From Motacilla alba alba (lineage: Eukaryota; Chordata; Aves; Passeriformes; Motacillidae): a stretch of DNA of 64,000 bases. This document shows positions 36,441 through 50,744 of this stretch, one piece after another. The notes beneath the pieces were generated by a model that had not been told where the DNA came from, ran no database searches, and worked only from the letters and a program-made list of their open reading frames with translations. Location of the stretch: contig NC_052018.1 in NCBI RefSeq assembly GCF_015832195.1, positions 70,245,666-70,309,665 of the forward strand, in the 5' to 3' direction. Within the stretch, counting starts at the first letter, position 1. Every line of letters starts with the position of its first letter. The position numbers were made by a program, and so were the translations under genes.

Positions 36441-39400
36441 AATCAGTGTTTAGAGACTAGTAAACTGGGAAGCAAAACAAAAAAAGTAGTTCTATTCATG
36501 GGAGGAGCACCTGTGGATATGACAGATGTCTATGTCATTGCTCTAACACATGGAACCCAATAGCTCTGCAGAGGTGATTTTGCAGCCCTAAAGTCTTGGG
36601 AATAACTTTAAGAGAATTTGTAACTATTTGTCCTTGCTTTAGGTATTTTTCTCCTCTGAGTTTTCAAGATAATGCTCAGAAACTGACAATCACATTTACA
36701 TCACCTCACAGAAACTATAATTTCTGTCATAATTTTGCTTATTACTTCCAAATATGCCAAAACCCCTGTATGCTACTTGTTCCTAAACTGGCAATGTGCA
36801 AGATTTTAATCTATTTCAATGCACCTTTTTGCTATTTGAACCCAGTTAGATAACAACTAAAAACCCATGAGAACTGAAGCCAGTTGAAAACTGGTATGAA
36901 GGCTGAAGCCTACAGTGTCCATTTGTTTTTTCACACAGTTTGCTATGTCCTAAGACTTTAGATTTTCTTTGTGTTGGACTCCATAAAATAAGCTAAAGAA
37001 TTCTATTTTATCTCAGCATTTTTTCTGGACTGAAATACATGTGAAAATTTCTCATCTCCTAAAAAAAAAGGCACTGCAGAAGGTGTGGTTTTTTTGTATG
37101 TAAGAAACATCACTATACTTATAGTTCACTTACAATAATAAAATGGATGGATGGGTTCTCAATGACCATTCATTAATATGGTTTTCACACTGATATGCAT
37201 AGAAATCCTGGGAAATAGACAGAGATAAGATTTATTTCTGAGAAAATAGTTTCTTTTCATTTGACTCTTATTTGCTCATACCAGGATTCATGAAAGTATT
37301 TATTTTCCATATGCATGGTCTCTATCTTGCCTGTCAAGGTCTCCTTACTGCCTGAAATAAAACCAGTGCACTCCTAGTGGATGGACTGTGGTTAGGTCTG
37401 CAAACCAAGACAAATCCTAATAATACCTGTTAAAATGTCTCTCCACATTTCTATGGGATGAATCAGAATTGATCTGTGCAGTAAGCATCTTTCTATTCAG
37501 TGTCCCTCCTTCTGCCAAGACTGAATCCTGGTTACTTCTGCCAGGAGAGTTCTGCTTTTCAGCACTTCTACAGCTCCATTTGCAACTTTGTGGAAAGTTA
37601 TAGGGTTTTTTCCCTCAAGACTATCCCAGTTAAGTGTTGGGTCATGCAAATTCCTTGGAAGGTATCCCAGCTTCTCTCTGAATAGTGAACATGCCAGCTC
37701 CCCTTCCCCTAAAATTTGTTGGGATGTGGCTTTGAGTCTAACTGAATACTTATCAGCCTCTGAGGGATAATTAAACTAAATATTCTATTATTCTGTTTAA
37801 TATTCTGTCTATTTTAAGGTATTAGAAAGCAAAACTTTCATGATTTTTAAGCCGTGAAACAAACCAGTTCCAAAGTATATAAGCAGCTCAAAGGTTTTGA
37901 ACTGCAAACATCCCATGCAGAAGAAAGGACTTTGCTGGCTTTCTGTCAGTGGTGTCATTTTAATACAAGTCTTCCTTGTCACAAGATCTTTCATGAAAAC
38001 AGCCCTTTACTCAAATAGCATTATCTGAGGGAGGATGAAGTTTAAGAGCTGTGATGGAGTGAAGTAAAGAATTTAAAAAGTTGTATTATCAAAAGGAGTC
38101 TTGTGTGACTCATTCAGTTATTTCATGCCAGTATAAGCCCATATTTTCACCATGTTTTCACTTATTTTCATCACATAAAAATAATGCTTAATTTGAGTTG
38201 AATGTGTTCTGTATAAAGACAGAAAGATATTTGAAAGTATAATGGTAATCATCTGCCTATGGCACAGAATGTGATACCTGGATGAATTTTATTGCCTTTC
38301 TTCATGGTACTCTGGAGCAGGAATTTGGAGACACTACAGTCTTCCAAGCAAGAAATAGGACAGATGAAGCAGACGACTGGCATATCCTTGCCAGTGATGT
38401 TTTACTTTTAATTAAGCACAATTTAATTAACTTTTGGGTTACTTGTGTAGCAGTGGCTGTTCAGTATGGTGAGGGGAGATGTTGCACTTAAATTATTATA
38501 CACCAGAGTATAAGAGGGGGTTGGAAAGAAAAATGTTTGGAAATCAAGAAGGGAGAAAGCTACTATTCCTCTTGCAGCTTTACCATGGTGTGCTTACTGC
38601 ATGCTCTCTTGTGGGTGTTCATAGGCAGTGCTCTGCACAGGACTTTCCTCCTTCAGATCATGGGATGAACCTGCTTGCAGAGTGAGCCAAGGCTGTGCAA
38701 GTTGCTAAACCAACTCCTGTGCCTGTTGTAGGAACTGGAAAGTACTCAACAGATGAGTCAGAAAGGATGAGCTCATGGCTCAAGCAGATTAATGCTGCAG
38801 AGGATACAGTTTTCCTGTCACTACCTCAGCCTCAGATGACTGTCAAGTGCTACAAGTCACCTACTGTAACAGTTTGCACTAATAAGCTGCATTTGATGAG
38901 ATCCAGGATTGGATTTGTCCAAGCACTGAGTGTTTGCACACACAGCGATGCCTGCTCTCAAAAACCCAGGCTAGTCCTTGTGACCCAGCTGCTCCTTCCC
39001 ACTGGAACAGTTTACAGCAGGTAACAGGGAGCAGAGGTCCTCTGTATTCAGGATTACCCTCCCACATGTTTCATCAGGCTAATACTGTGAACATGAAAAT
39101 CATAGAGCTTAATGGTTTAGAGCTCTCTAATGCCACAGAAATATGAATTTCCACTTTGGAGGCACTGGTGTGTGCAGGATAGAGGAGCTGCTACAGTTGC
39201 TAATCCTTTTGCTTTGCCCCAAAACACTCCAAATTCTAATCTAGCCTGGAACCAGCAGTAGAAAGAAAACCACCCTGAAGATGGTTTTGCAGCATCAGTA
39301 GCCTCTGTACTGCTAAACAAAAAATGCACTCAGATAGTATTACTTTTGCAAACCAAACACCATCATATAGGAAGCCTTGCCACTGTGACAGACCATGAAA

Positions 39401-42400
39401 TTGCAATATTGTGTTGCCTATGGATGCCTTAACGTAGCCTTCATTTAAATGGTACTTTGGCTGGAAATAGAAAGACTGTGCAACAACAAATTGCATACAG
39501 ATTTTCAGGCTAGAAAATCTTTAGTGCTTACCTGGCAAGCTCATGTCAGACACGAACTTTTATTCCATGATCCCCTGATCCATATAAAGCTCTGTGCCAA
39601 TCTCCCCTGTCTTCAGTGGGTAAGGTATGTTTGTATAAACTGTAAGTCAAACTGGCATCTGGATAAAAATAAACTGCATTTGAAGTTTTTTGGCCAGCTT
39701 TAACCTGAATACCAAAGAAAGATTATGCCTCTACTTCTAGTACTGCTCTCTCCTAAGTCTTTTTGAGACTGCACATTCTCCAGCTATCTGAATGCAATCC
39801 TTCACATTTCCAAGACCAACAGGTCTTTTAAGACAATGGGAGGCAATGATCTTACTTTAAAGACAATCAAAGAGAGGAAAATATGAAAGCTGTCGAAAAA
39901 TTTGGTTAAGCAAATGGAGTTTACAGTTCTTTACTTATCTCTTTGGATCTAAGTATCTTATGTGAGCATTTTCATTCTGCTTTAATTCAGAAAACAGTGT
40001 TCATTTAAACAAAAAAATGAACTTTAAATACAAAAATTTTTAGTCCATGATACTGAAAACATTATTTTTGTAATAATGAATAGATTTATGGAATATTTTT
40101 GTTGTAGCACAATAGTTCTCTTTTTCAAATCACTGTACAGTTTCAGGCAAGACTCACTGAACTAGTTTACTGCTGATGAAACTGAGTTAACTGTCCAAAG
40201 TCTATGCTGCTGAAGAATGCTCTAGCAAAGGCACAGAGTCTAAACCCCACACACATTGCAGTCTACCACTTGTGAAATACTTATCAGTAATATTCATTCA
40301 TGGGAAGAGCAGAAATCTGAGATACAGCATTGGTTTCCCTTCAGTCTGTTCACAACGGCTAGAAATTATATTACAATTTTAAAGTCAGCTTCAAATACAA
40401 ACACTTTAATTCAATAAACACTTTAAAAAAAATGTTGTTTCTCCTATAGCTACATTATTCTTGAAGAATATTTTATGTATAATAGTAACAGAAATATTTA
40501 CAGATGTTTGTCAATATTTTTTTGTTTTGGAAGGTGCAAATTCACCGGGCAACCAGTTCCTTTGAGTTGCTAACAATTCGTGTTCCTGGTAATAATGAAT
40601 TATATAAGTTGTTTTTATTTTAATTTCAAGTCCATGCAGTACCTTAGCTGTCCATTCACTGTATGTTTGATAACCTTAAGAGAAAAGATCTGCAGTATAA
40701 CCAAAGTCCTCACTGCAGCAATAGTTTTACTTCTCTGAATGTCCAGGTATCATCAACCTGTCTGGACTACCCCACATTTCTGGAGGGGGATCTACATTGC
40801 AAGAGAAGGTAACATTATAATGTTTTGCCCTACTGCAGCAAATTTATGCACAAGACTGGACACTGCAACTCTAATTATCAATAAAGGAGAGAGAATTTTC
40901 CAGATACAGCCATTCCATTAAAAGCACACCCAGGATTCGATTATGCCAAATACAGAATGCCCATAGCCAACAGTTTGTAGCTGCTTAGGGCTGGCAAGCA
41001 AAGGATCAGAGTCACTGCAAAGAGAGTATTCACATGGATGGCTACTGCCACAAAGCCATGGCAAGCTCTGAAAGGAGTGTGAGAAAAGCTATTCTGACTT
41101 ATGTGGAGGTGCTGGCCAAAAAAATACCCAGAACACCCCAGAAAACGTACAACCAGCAAGAAGGCAACAACCAACATAACACTGCATGTTTGCACTGTGA
41201 AATATCACTGTAACTCACTGGAGTAGAGATGCCAGCCACAGCAGAACAGCACTCACTGTGTTTTCAGCTCAGGCAACAACTGCAGCATAACATTTACCAG
41301 AGAAACCCTTGGCCTGAGACAAAGCTAAAGCACTGAGGTGTCATTTTGCCACTCCCTGATAGGGAAGCTAGGCTTGCCAGGAGGTTTTGGTCAAGTCTGT
41401 GCTGACTAGTGAGGCCAGTCACTGGGTTTTTAATTGCTCCCTCACCCCCAGTTCAGGGTCCTGAAGCACAAGATAACAAAATAAGAAGATTTCACAGGGC
41501 TTCCTGGCAGGCAGACTTCACTCTGCTGGTTAGGTTTCTCTACAAGGCGTCACACGGTTATGTTGAACTGGTTTGTGTTGGCTTGAGCTCATCCGCAAAA
41601 CTCTTCAAGATTCTTCAAGAGTCAAGATTCAGCTAGGCTTAGATTAATACATTTTGCTCTCTCACAGGTGATGCTAGAGGCAAGAGTAGGACAAAGGAGG
41701 CTGAAGATCTGAAATATGGCAGGCAATGACTGCCTCTGGTGGAGATTAGAGTCAATTTGTGCAGAAACACTCTATCTCAACAGTATTTATGTATGCACAG
41801 TGGGTGTTAATACAACTCAGAGCCATCTTCACAAGCTGCATGAAAGTCTTTGCAGAGGACTTAGGAAGCCTCTTATTCTCTCAAAGCAATTCCCATTAGT
41901 TTCCATAGGAGATCCAAGTGATATCATGGGAGGTCATAGGCCCATTAAATTTTGCAAATTATAACTGTAGCTTCCCACTGGTGAAACACTTTTACAGGGA
42001 TGCCCAGCAAATTTAGACAAGATTCAGTGTATTCAAGCCTGATCAGAGATCACAGTGAGTGAGAATAGTCACCATTTTAAAATCAATTGCAGCTTTCATA
42101 AGTTAGGTGCAATTTTCAGAGCAATCAAGTCAGTTCTGCAGATAATCATTCAGCAAGATTCGAATAAAAATTGTATGATATCAAAGAGAGAGAAAAAGCC
42201 AATTCCTTATGAGTTCATATGATTGCAAGTGAAAGGCAGCAAGAAACATCAGGGAGTCACTTTTAACAGAAGTACAGATAGCAGGTGTTTAATTAGCCTC
42301 AGATCATATGTATCTGACTGAAAATGTGTCATACATAGGTAGCACTTCCACAAGAGACTAGGCTGACAATCTGTACTTTCAGAAAATATGTAGAGAAATC

Positions 42401-44284
42401 ATCCTGGCCACAAATAATCACAAACTGACTGCTGCAGACCTGCGTAGAGGATAACTTTGGGCATAAAACAGCTTAAAGTATAGATTCATTGAGGCTGTAG
42501 TTTGTATATAATAGAAAAAACCTTTTGGCTAGACCTTGCCCATCAGAGATGTGCAATTTACATTTAATGAAAACAACCTGGAGTAAGTTTTTGAGTTGCT
42601 TGGATTTATTTCCCATCCATCTGACTAAGGTGATGTTAACATCATCTAATCCTAACATGTTATGTTTAGGATCTATACTAGTACATTTGGGGAACAATTT
42701 TGTAGAGCTATATTTACAGCTATGGGTTTTAAAGCTTCTTGACCTCTTGTACCAAGAAGAGAGAAAAGACAGTGATGGCTTGATCATGGAAAAGATGCTG
42801 ATGCCAGGAAGAGTTAAATGTATATAAGTAATCCCATTTCCATACAAATGAGCCACCAGTTAGGGAACACACATTTCTTCTTTATCCAGTTGTTACAGAA
42901 TCTACTAGCATGTCTCTGGGGACTTCTCAGCCACCAGCCTGCAGGAGAATAAATAAACCCAGATTTTCATCTGTATGTTGTTTGTTTGAGTACACAGCTC
43001 CAAAAGAGACAGTAAACAAGAGCTCTTTATGACCCAAACAGATTTCTGAAAATGCTACTTGATGAAGCTTACAAATTTTTTTGTGCCTTTCTGTACTAAG
43101 ATTTCTCCTGGCTTCCAATGCTTCTCATGAATCCCTGAAATGCAGGTTTTGGAAGTATAGGGAAACACTTCAGCCAGAAGAATGACGGCTTAGCTTGGTC
43201 CAGAAATGAATCTGATTTATGGTGGAACAAGACCAAGAATTAAAGGACAGTCTTTGGGCACTCTGCTTTAAGGTGGAGAGATAAATGATTTTTATACTTG
43301 GATGCTCCTGTTTATGTTATACCTGAGGCCATTAGTTTAACAACTTAATATTTCTTTGAACAATCATGAGATAAGAAGAGGATTTCAGAATTGCTTCACA
43401 TCTATATTAGCAGATTACAGGCTAAGTTGCAAAAGTTCTCTGACTTCCAGTTTGTCAGGAAATAGAGACGAGATAGTTTATCACTAAACCACTGAAGATT
43501 TCTCTTTTTTTGGTGTAAGCTTTTCTCCCTAAGTATTCAAATCCCTTCCTTTTTCACACACCTGTGGACCATGATCAAGTTACTTCTTAACCTTCAACTG
43601 CAATAAGCAAATAGATTAAATTTTATATCTTTTTTTTCCTGCCATTTTAATTTTTTTCCTAAACTCTTTTGAGCAAAGCATAGTACAAAAGAGTATTAGC
43701 TCTAGAGCAGGTTGTTTTATTCCTGCAGTGGTGGTATTATTAACCTGTACAGAAAGAGCATATCCTTTCTGCTCATATGATATTTCTCTGCTTATGTATC
43801 CTTTGGTCCAGGTCCAGGTAGTTTCTTTAAGGTCACAAACAGGTATTTGAAGAGTGCTATAATGCACATCAGAGCAGTGTACTGTGTGATTCCCCTTCCC
43901 TCAGGAGAAAAAAAATACAAATTCATTAATTACTCAGATTTCAGTCCCTCTCTTTGTCTTTAATATTCATTGATCATGGACTGTTCTTGTTTATTAAAAA
44001 TTAAATATTATTTACAGAATATGATACAGGCCATAACAGTACCAGTCAGATCAATATCTTGACTATATACTCTGTTCATGCTTCTATTATGCAAACGTCT
44101 TTAGATTCTAAATAAGTATAGTAAAAATAGAAACTAAAAAATAACAATGACATATATATTTATACACATACGTAATATATGTGTGTTAATAGGGATATCA
44201 ATATGTTAAATAAGTACTTGTAGGCATAACCACTCTAAAACAATTACAATGTTTAAATGTCAAAAAATTATTTTATTCTTGTAT

Positions 44285-44343
44285 TATAAGAATAAAATAT
44301 TCTTATAAGAATATTCTTATTTATAAGAATAAAATATTCTTAT
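44285..44343. repeat. AT-rich palindromic block with duplicated arms
   Basis: A 22-nt near-palindrome (TATAAGAATAAAATATTCTTA plus T) occurs at 44285-44306 and again at 44322-44343. Between and overlapping them is the perfect 16-nt palindrome ATAAGAATATTCTTAT at 44305-44320. The block could form hairpins or a cruciform. It resembles AT-rich palindromic repeats prone to length change. No transposon termini were seen around it. Confidence 0.85.
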
Positions 44344-47300
44344 ATTATTTTATATCATAAAATACTTATTAACAGGGGGGGTTTTGTGACATAATCCTCC
44401 CTCACTCAGTTTCCTGTAACACATTTGCCTTTTGAGCGGTATCCCTGAGCTCTTCTTGTTTTTTTCCAGTACCACATTCTCCTCCTCCACGAAACTGTAG
44501 AGTGATCATGCTTTGCACATAGGAAGCTGCAGAAATTAATTTTTAAAGTAGAAACATGGTTTTTTTTGAGATAGTTCTGTCTAGCAGACACAGACTAATC
44601 CTGAGCCAGTGGCAGCACCTTGTTTGGAAAAATAATTTAGAGGTTTGACAGGTGTTTTGCAGTAGGCAGGGGCAGCCCTATGGAATGTGACCTGAAATTC
44701 CCCGTGACAATGCAGATCCTTTCTGCACACAAAGGAGCTGCTTATCTCCGTCCTTCCCTTGATTTGGGCAGACACCCAAATGCAGGAAGTCCCATCACCG
44801 AACCAGGGGCAGTCCATCCCTCCCCCTTCTGTTTGTCAGTAATTACAGCAGATAACATCACACCTCTGCAAAGTGCTGATCTCCTCTGCCTTTCACCAGC
44901 TGCTGGTTCAGTCAAGGCCCACCTTTTTCCTTTTAATTTCGAGAGTATCAATTAAAGGAAAAAAAAAAAGAAATCCCAACACATGTATAGATCCAGATTT
45001 ATGGCAAACTGAAAATGATACCCCAGTGTGTTATGACATTTTTTTTTTAACATCAGTGGAAAGGGTGTTTGTGAAAGAGTTTCCAAATATTACATAGATC
45101 AAATTGTTTGTCAGAGTTTGTTATTCCAAATCTTCATTAGACACTCAATAGATAATTTAGACTTCTGAAAAACCACAAGTGGTCTGCAGCTTTTGAACCT
45201 AAGGCTGCTTTCTCACTCGAGGCACTTGAAAATATCTTTTTGTGATATGTATACATAAAAACGAATTTTGCAATGGGAAGTGCAACCCCAGAAGGTCTAC
45301 TTCTCAAGAGCTAATGGGATTTATAAATCCCATTTTCACATGCCACTTTTATACACCATAAACACATGAGCCCTGTTTCTCATTATTTATTTCCAGACTT
45401 TTACATCAGCTGCATGCTTTGATCTCCTTTTTTCCCCCAGTAGAACTTCTTCATGCTTATTAGGTAGATGCAAATCATCTATGAATACTAAGTAAAACAG
45501 AAAACAAGTAGAGATAATATATGACTTCCACTGATCTCCAAGTTACTTCCATATCCCATAGACTTTGAGCCATGCTCTTCTGGAATAAGAAAATTAAGGT
45601 GGCTGCTCGGTCCGCCGGTGAGAAACGTGTGGGAACTGGGGCTTGTGTGTGAGCCTGAGAAGAAGAGTGTCCTAGCTACTACTAAAGGATGGAAACACCT
45701 GCTGGCAGGTCAAACAGAAGGCAAAATCCATGCTAAAATTGAAGAAGAGCACTGAGGTACGTGACCCAAGCATCAGAAGAACAGAGGGCCTCTGAAAGTG
45801 AAACCAGGACAGTGCTGCCCTGGGCAGTCAGGGAGCAGTCCAGCAACATTTTGACAAGAATCATCCTTCCAGTATTCAAACTAAAAGGTAACTTATATGT
45901 CTGGTGATGGTCAATAGGATAAGAGCACCTGAAAACTTCAGCCTATCAATGACTTGAAGATAAAAACTCAATTTTTTATAAGAAAATGTGTGCAACACTT
46001 GGGCTTAGTGAAGGTGGATACATACCTTCCCTCCAAATTAATGAGGACAGCACAACTATTTTTTCATAAGTAAAACCATCTACCTGGAAAGGAAGTGGTG
46101 GCATCACTTATGCTCAACTAATTGAGAGAAGTCAGGGTGTGAAGGCCCTGGTCCCAGACTGGTACTGAGGGCCTGCTGGAGGATGAAAGCACCTGGGTAA
46201 GATGCAAAACCAAACCTCTACCCTCTGCAGGTGTCACCTTTTGAGGACAAGGGCAGGGAACAGCAAAGTGTTCAGAGATCAGGTAAGACTTGGGTGATAC
46301 CTGCTAACACTGGTGCAATGGAAAGCTGGAAGACATGAGATTGGTGACAACACCCTCCCTCAAGAGTGTGGCCATGCTCAGTTAATGTCCTTCCTTAGTC
46401 TTTCTGCAAAGGAGGAAAAAGAAGTATTTGTATCCAGAGAAGAGGCACTCATATTCGTTTTTTAGTCAGGCGGGCCAATACAATAGGAATGAAGCTGGCC
46501 ACTGCTATTTGATACCTCACATAGCCCTTCCAGTGTTCAAAGATGCCTCAGGAGAACTTCATCAATGAGTTGTGGTCAAATTCAGTGGCTAGTTTTGAAC
46601 ACACTGAAAAAATGGGATTAAGAACATTTTTTAAATCAGAAATGGTTTAATCAGAAACTGTTTCTTTGAATTGTATGTACTTTCAAATTCCTTTAATTAA
46701 TTTTGAAAGATCAAACTTATAATTGTACTAATCTGTTGTTAACATTTAGTAAAGAAGGGGATGATTAAAAGTTTCCCCTCTGAACAGAATTACTTTTCAT
46801 ACCAAACTGTCTTGTCAAGAATTTACAAAACTGAACTTTTCCTTTCAGATTAAAGTACTTCTTTCTTTTCCTTTTCTGCTCAGTCATCAAACCAGGAGAA
46901 AGAACTCCACCCTATGATTTCCCACACTGAAAGCAGTTTCCAAAATGCTGTTTGGTTGTTGATTCAGCTGCATCACTTTTACATACAATCTTTCTTTGAC
47001 CCGTGGTGCCAAATGTGCAGCATACTGCATGGCATTGGCAGTGTAGGCATTATCCAGCCCTACAGTTCTAGGGGGAGTGTTATAAATTTAATCCTGACCA
47101 TCTCCTGGCATATCAGCCATTCACCTTCATAGAGAATTTCTACTGAACACCTGCAATAAAGCTCTTTTCTCCTTTCCTTTTCTTGGACTATGAGTAAAAT
47201 AAAACACAGCCTATGACATTAATGGTCTTGTAATATTGGTTGAACTATCTGGATGCTAGGAAACACTACAGCTGAGGTAATTTTTTCAAACAGTGTATTG

Positions 47301-49274
47301 AATTACAGGTTTCCACTTGCTTTTAGTTTTGCTTTTTCCTGTGGGACCCATTTGTACACTGAACAAAGTAGGAGCTTGCTTGATACAGCTATTCAGTGTT
47401 TTATCTCACCTTCAATTGTTTTGTCTGACCACTCTGTTTCTGGGTTTTTTTTTCATGAAAGGAAAACTGTTGCTTCTTTTGTGTTTTTCTGCACCCTTAC
47501 ACTAATGTCTGGGTGTACATTTACTGCCACAGAAATCTGGTGTTGAGGGACTGTTGCTTTCTCTTCCTTTCTAGGTGGATGATAAAGAGAAATTGAAATG
47601 CCAGAGCATCCATTCATGGCATGGTCAGCATCAGACAGGTGAGATTTCTCCTTATAGAGCACTCACATTATACAAACTTGAAACACATGATAATGAGAGA
47701 GTTCTATAATAGCAGGTGAACTGTGGGCATGGTGACACTTGGACTAGTTCAGGTTTTGTAGGCAAACTAGCAGCGAGAGCCACAAAGGATTGCAGTATTT
47801 GCATTGTGCTAGGAAGCACCAGTCTTCTCATAACCCAGGCACCACCTCTAGCTCTGAAGCCCAGTTCCTAGCTATTTAGTAGTGGTGTGTTGGAGTGTTG
47901 AGTGCCTCTGTAAGTCTTAAATCAGAAAATAGAGGGAATAAATTACAGGATTTGTCTGCACAGCAAAATGAGGTGTTTTGGCTTCTGCACAAACAGCTGA
48001 GTGCAGCTCATGCTGTGGGAGAAGGAAACTCAAGCAGGCTGTGTCACACAGGGAAGGACCTGGGTGGTAGTGCATGTTCACTACTCATGGCCCGTGTACT
48101 CAGGCAAAACTTTTTATTTATGGTTCTGTTTGTGGCTTGCAGAAGCAAATACACCACACTTACTAGGTGGTTATACACAATAATTCAAAAATGAGGCCAC
48201 TCTTTGTCTGTTCCCAAGAGCTGTCACAGTGTCTAAGCAGTGATTCAGGTGGGAGCTCAGTGCCTGAAGGCAGTTTCTTGCCTGATATCAGCATTTAATT
48301 GCCAGAGATTTCGCTCTCATAGAGGCTTAGAACATGGGTTTTGCAAGGTTTGACCCTCAAAACTGCATCTTCCTACGAAGAAAAGCAACAATGCACTTTT
48401 CTTCCAGAAGCTGCCACTGGCAACAGTAAATTGTAGAGAATTAAAGCCTTCCATGTGATCTACAAAAGTTCAAATCATTCTCTTTGAGTCCTACTTCCTT
48501 GTGGTCCCTTTTGGCATGGTCCCTATTTCTAGTCTTTCTTCCCTTGGTGTCCCATCCTGTGTTGCTCTTCTCCTCTCCTGCTTCCCTCAACTTGTGAGCT
48601 CAGCTTTCAAAACTCCTGCTCCACCATCTGCTCCCATAGGACCTCACCCAGCTCTGCCAAATCTGTGCGCAGTGCTTGTTCCCAAACACATCCGAAAGTA
48701 AATCAGCATTCCAGGTTGCTACAGACATGGACAGCAAGTCCAAAGAGAGTGGTTTCTCTTTTGCTGTCTTCAAGACCAACAATCAAAGCAATGGATTCTT
48801 CTGCTCAAGAGCCCTGGCCATCTCTCTGTCAAGTGATGTACAATTGGTCCCACAGCAAACACAGGGCACCGAGAGCAAGTGAGGCCACAAAGAATATAAA
48901 AAGCAAATTGCCCAGCCGCTGAGTTGATGAAAGCTTAGAGCTGACAGTGTCTGGAAAAGCATTACTTCTTCCAATGAACACCAGATATTTATTATGAAGT
49001 CTGGTCTGGCTTTGAAGGCTGTGTTTTTTAACTAAAAAATTTTGCAAATGTGTGAAACCTTGAATCTGGGTGTACTGTTAATGCCAGCTGAACAACTTGG
49101 GACACACTGGTGTTCTACACACAGACTTCACAGGATTCAATATTTTTCCTTTTTTCCTTTCACTCAGCCTTAGTGTTTTGGTAGAATATAGAACAGAAAC
49201 CACCATTTTTTGAAAGAAACAAACTTAAATACAGCCATAAAGGGTTTATACTCCTCAGTCTTTAGAAGGAAGTA

Positions 49275-49739
49275 TCAGCTGTTAATGTTTGTGCACAGGT
49301 GACCAGACCTTAGGCTGAACTAACAGGAGAACAGTGCAGAAAAGCACCAAACGTTGCACAGAAGAGAAGAGAGAAAACAACTGGCCAGCCACACCTGGGA
49401 CTCAGTAATCCATCAAGACCTGGAAAAAAACTACCAAGCATTTCAGCAAGTGAAACGGGAGTATTGGAAACTCGCTTTAGGTGAAACCCCAAGAGATAGG
49501 GAGGTGCTGATTTATTGGCTGCCACTGAGGTCAAATCAACAAAACTGAGTCCTGTAGGTGAAAATTAAATAGAGGCAGGTTGGTTATTTGGGAAAGGGGA
49601 GGTGTTAAAAGGGATTGCTAGGTGAAACAACCCAGATGATTAGGGCTTTGTGGATTACTTGTCAAACATCCATGCAGCAACATCTCAACACAGCCTGGAG
49701 CAGGACAATAAACCTGCTGTTGTAACCGTGCTCTGTGCA
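49275..49739 (+). mobile_element. Probable endogenous retrovirus LTR (boundaries uncertain)
   Basis: The right part has LTR-like promoter order on the plus strand. A TATA-like GTGTTAAAAGGG lies near 49602. The polyadenylation signal AATAAA at 49707-49712 follows about 100 bp later within GACAATAAACCTGCTGTTG. A terminal stretch ending TAACCGTGCTCTGTGCA comes after that. This order is characteristic of avian retroviral LTRs. I cannot fix the left edge or find a target duplication. The ATG-free frame at 49354-49548 within it has no recognisable retroviral protein features. Confidence 0.45.
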
Positions 49740-49760
49740 TCTGTGCATCTCTCTGTGCAT
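49728..49760. repeat. CTCTGTGCAT-type short tandem repeat
   Basis: CTGTGCATCT-like units occur three times in a row just after the probable LTR end, making that boundary ambiguous. Confidence 0.7.
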
Positions 49761-50744
49761 CTTCCTTACCTTGTCAGAAGGGGCAAGAGGGTGAGCTCAA
49801 ATGTCAGGCTGGATGGGTTTGGAGGATGGACCAAACACCACCTTAACATCAAGGCCCTAAGCAATCTTCCTAACACGAACACAACTTCATTATTTATTTT
49901 TGTTTTAATGAAGATTCAGCACAAGAAGTGTTTAGAAGTAGCTCTGTTGATGCAGAACACTGCTCGAAGTCTGTTTACAGTCTCCTGCCACGCTGTCCTT
50001 TGTAGCAGCCCTGGGCTTAGCATGGCCATGAGAATGATGTCTGTGCTCCAGTCACACCTTGGTGTTCTGCCTTTAGCCTGTCCCACTTGTTTTCCTCCAT
50101 TAATACACTGCTCAGGGAAGGTAGAGGGACTGGGCAAAGCTGGGCAGTTTCTGGAGCTGCTTCAGTAAAGAAGTACATGGGAGCTTGTGTCAGTCTGTCT
50201 TGTATGTGTGCCCTTGTCCTCTTCCTCCTTTATTCCCTGTCAAGTATCTTCCCTGGTCAGCAGAGCAGAAATGAAACTTTAACAACACAGAAAAATCCTG
50301 GGGATGCAGTTTCTTTTGAGCCAGTGGATGACTTTGCTAATTACCCCACAAAGAAAGTTAGGGAGAGAAAAAAATCCTTTAGTGGGAAAAAAACCCCAAT
50401 AAAATAGATGTGTTTGTAGCTGACAGCCAGCTAAGGATAAACTCAGAAGCAAGAGCTCTGGCAGGCTGCAGCCATGCAGTGTGATTTTTCCCAATCTAGT
50501 CATATTAAGGGGAGTTTGACAAATCAAACACACAAAAGCTGTAATTCTGGATGTCTCAGGCAATTTAATCAGTAAAGCTTGGCACAACAGTAAAAAGAAA
50601 TCTCAAACAAAATAAAACAAAACTAAAACCCCCTGACTCCTCTGCCTCGTTGCTTAGCCACCTGGGACATCCTAGCCTTGTGGGCAGAGAAGAGCCCTAC
50701 CAACATCATGGCTTCCTGCAAGCCACAGCTCCCTCAGCTGGGGG
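49761..50744. other. Non-coding interval between two LTRs
   Basis: About 1 kb separates the probable LTR ending near 49739 from the clear LTR beginning at 50745. I see no gag, pol or env-like reading frame and no primer-binding site, so I do not treat the two LTRs as one provirus; their sequences also look unrelated. The stretch before 50745 ends in a short G-run that is only a weak polypurine tract. Confidence 0.5.

Larger units (their letters stand above)
35591..49274. other. Long gene-free interval
   Basis: About 13.7 kb without a supportable protein gene. It contains the 25-bp duplication at 36391, the AT-rich palindromic block at 44285 and scattered AT-rich simple sequence. At 45.6-47.7 kb several well-formed splice-like sites occur, listed as a finding. 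GC content rises modestly near 44.6-44.95 kb and 48.5-48.7 kb without identifiable features. Confidence 0.5.

Noticed and set aside
49650..50168. 172-codon plus-strand frame next to the LTRs, considered as a retroviral remnant
   Set aside because: I see no motifs of retroviral protein families, and part of it lies in the probable LTR and the short CTCTGTGCAT repeats.
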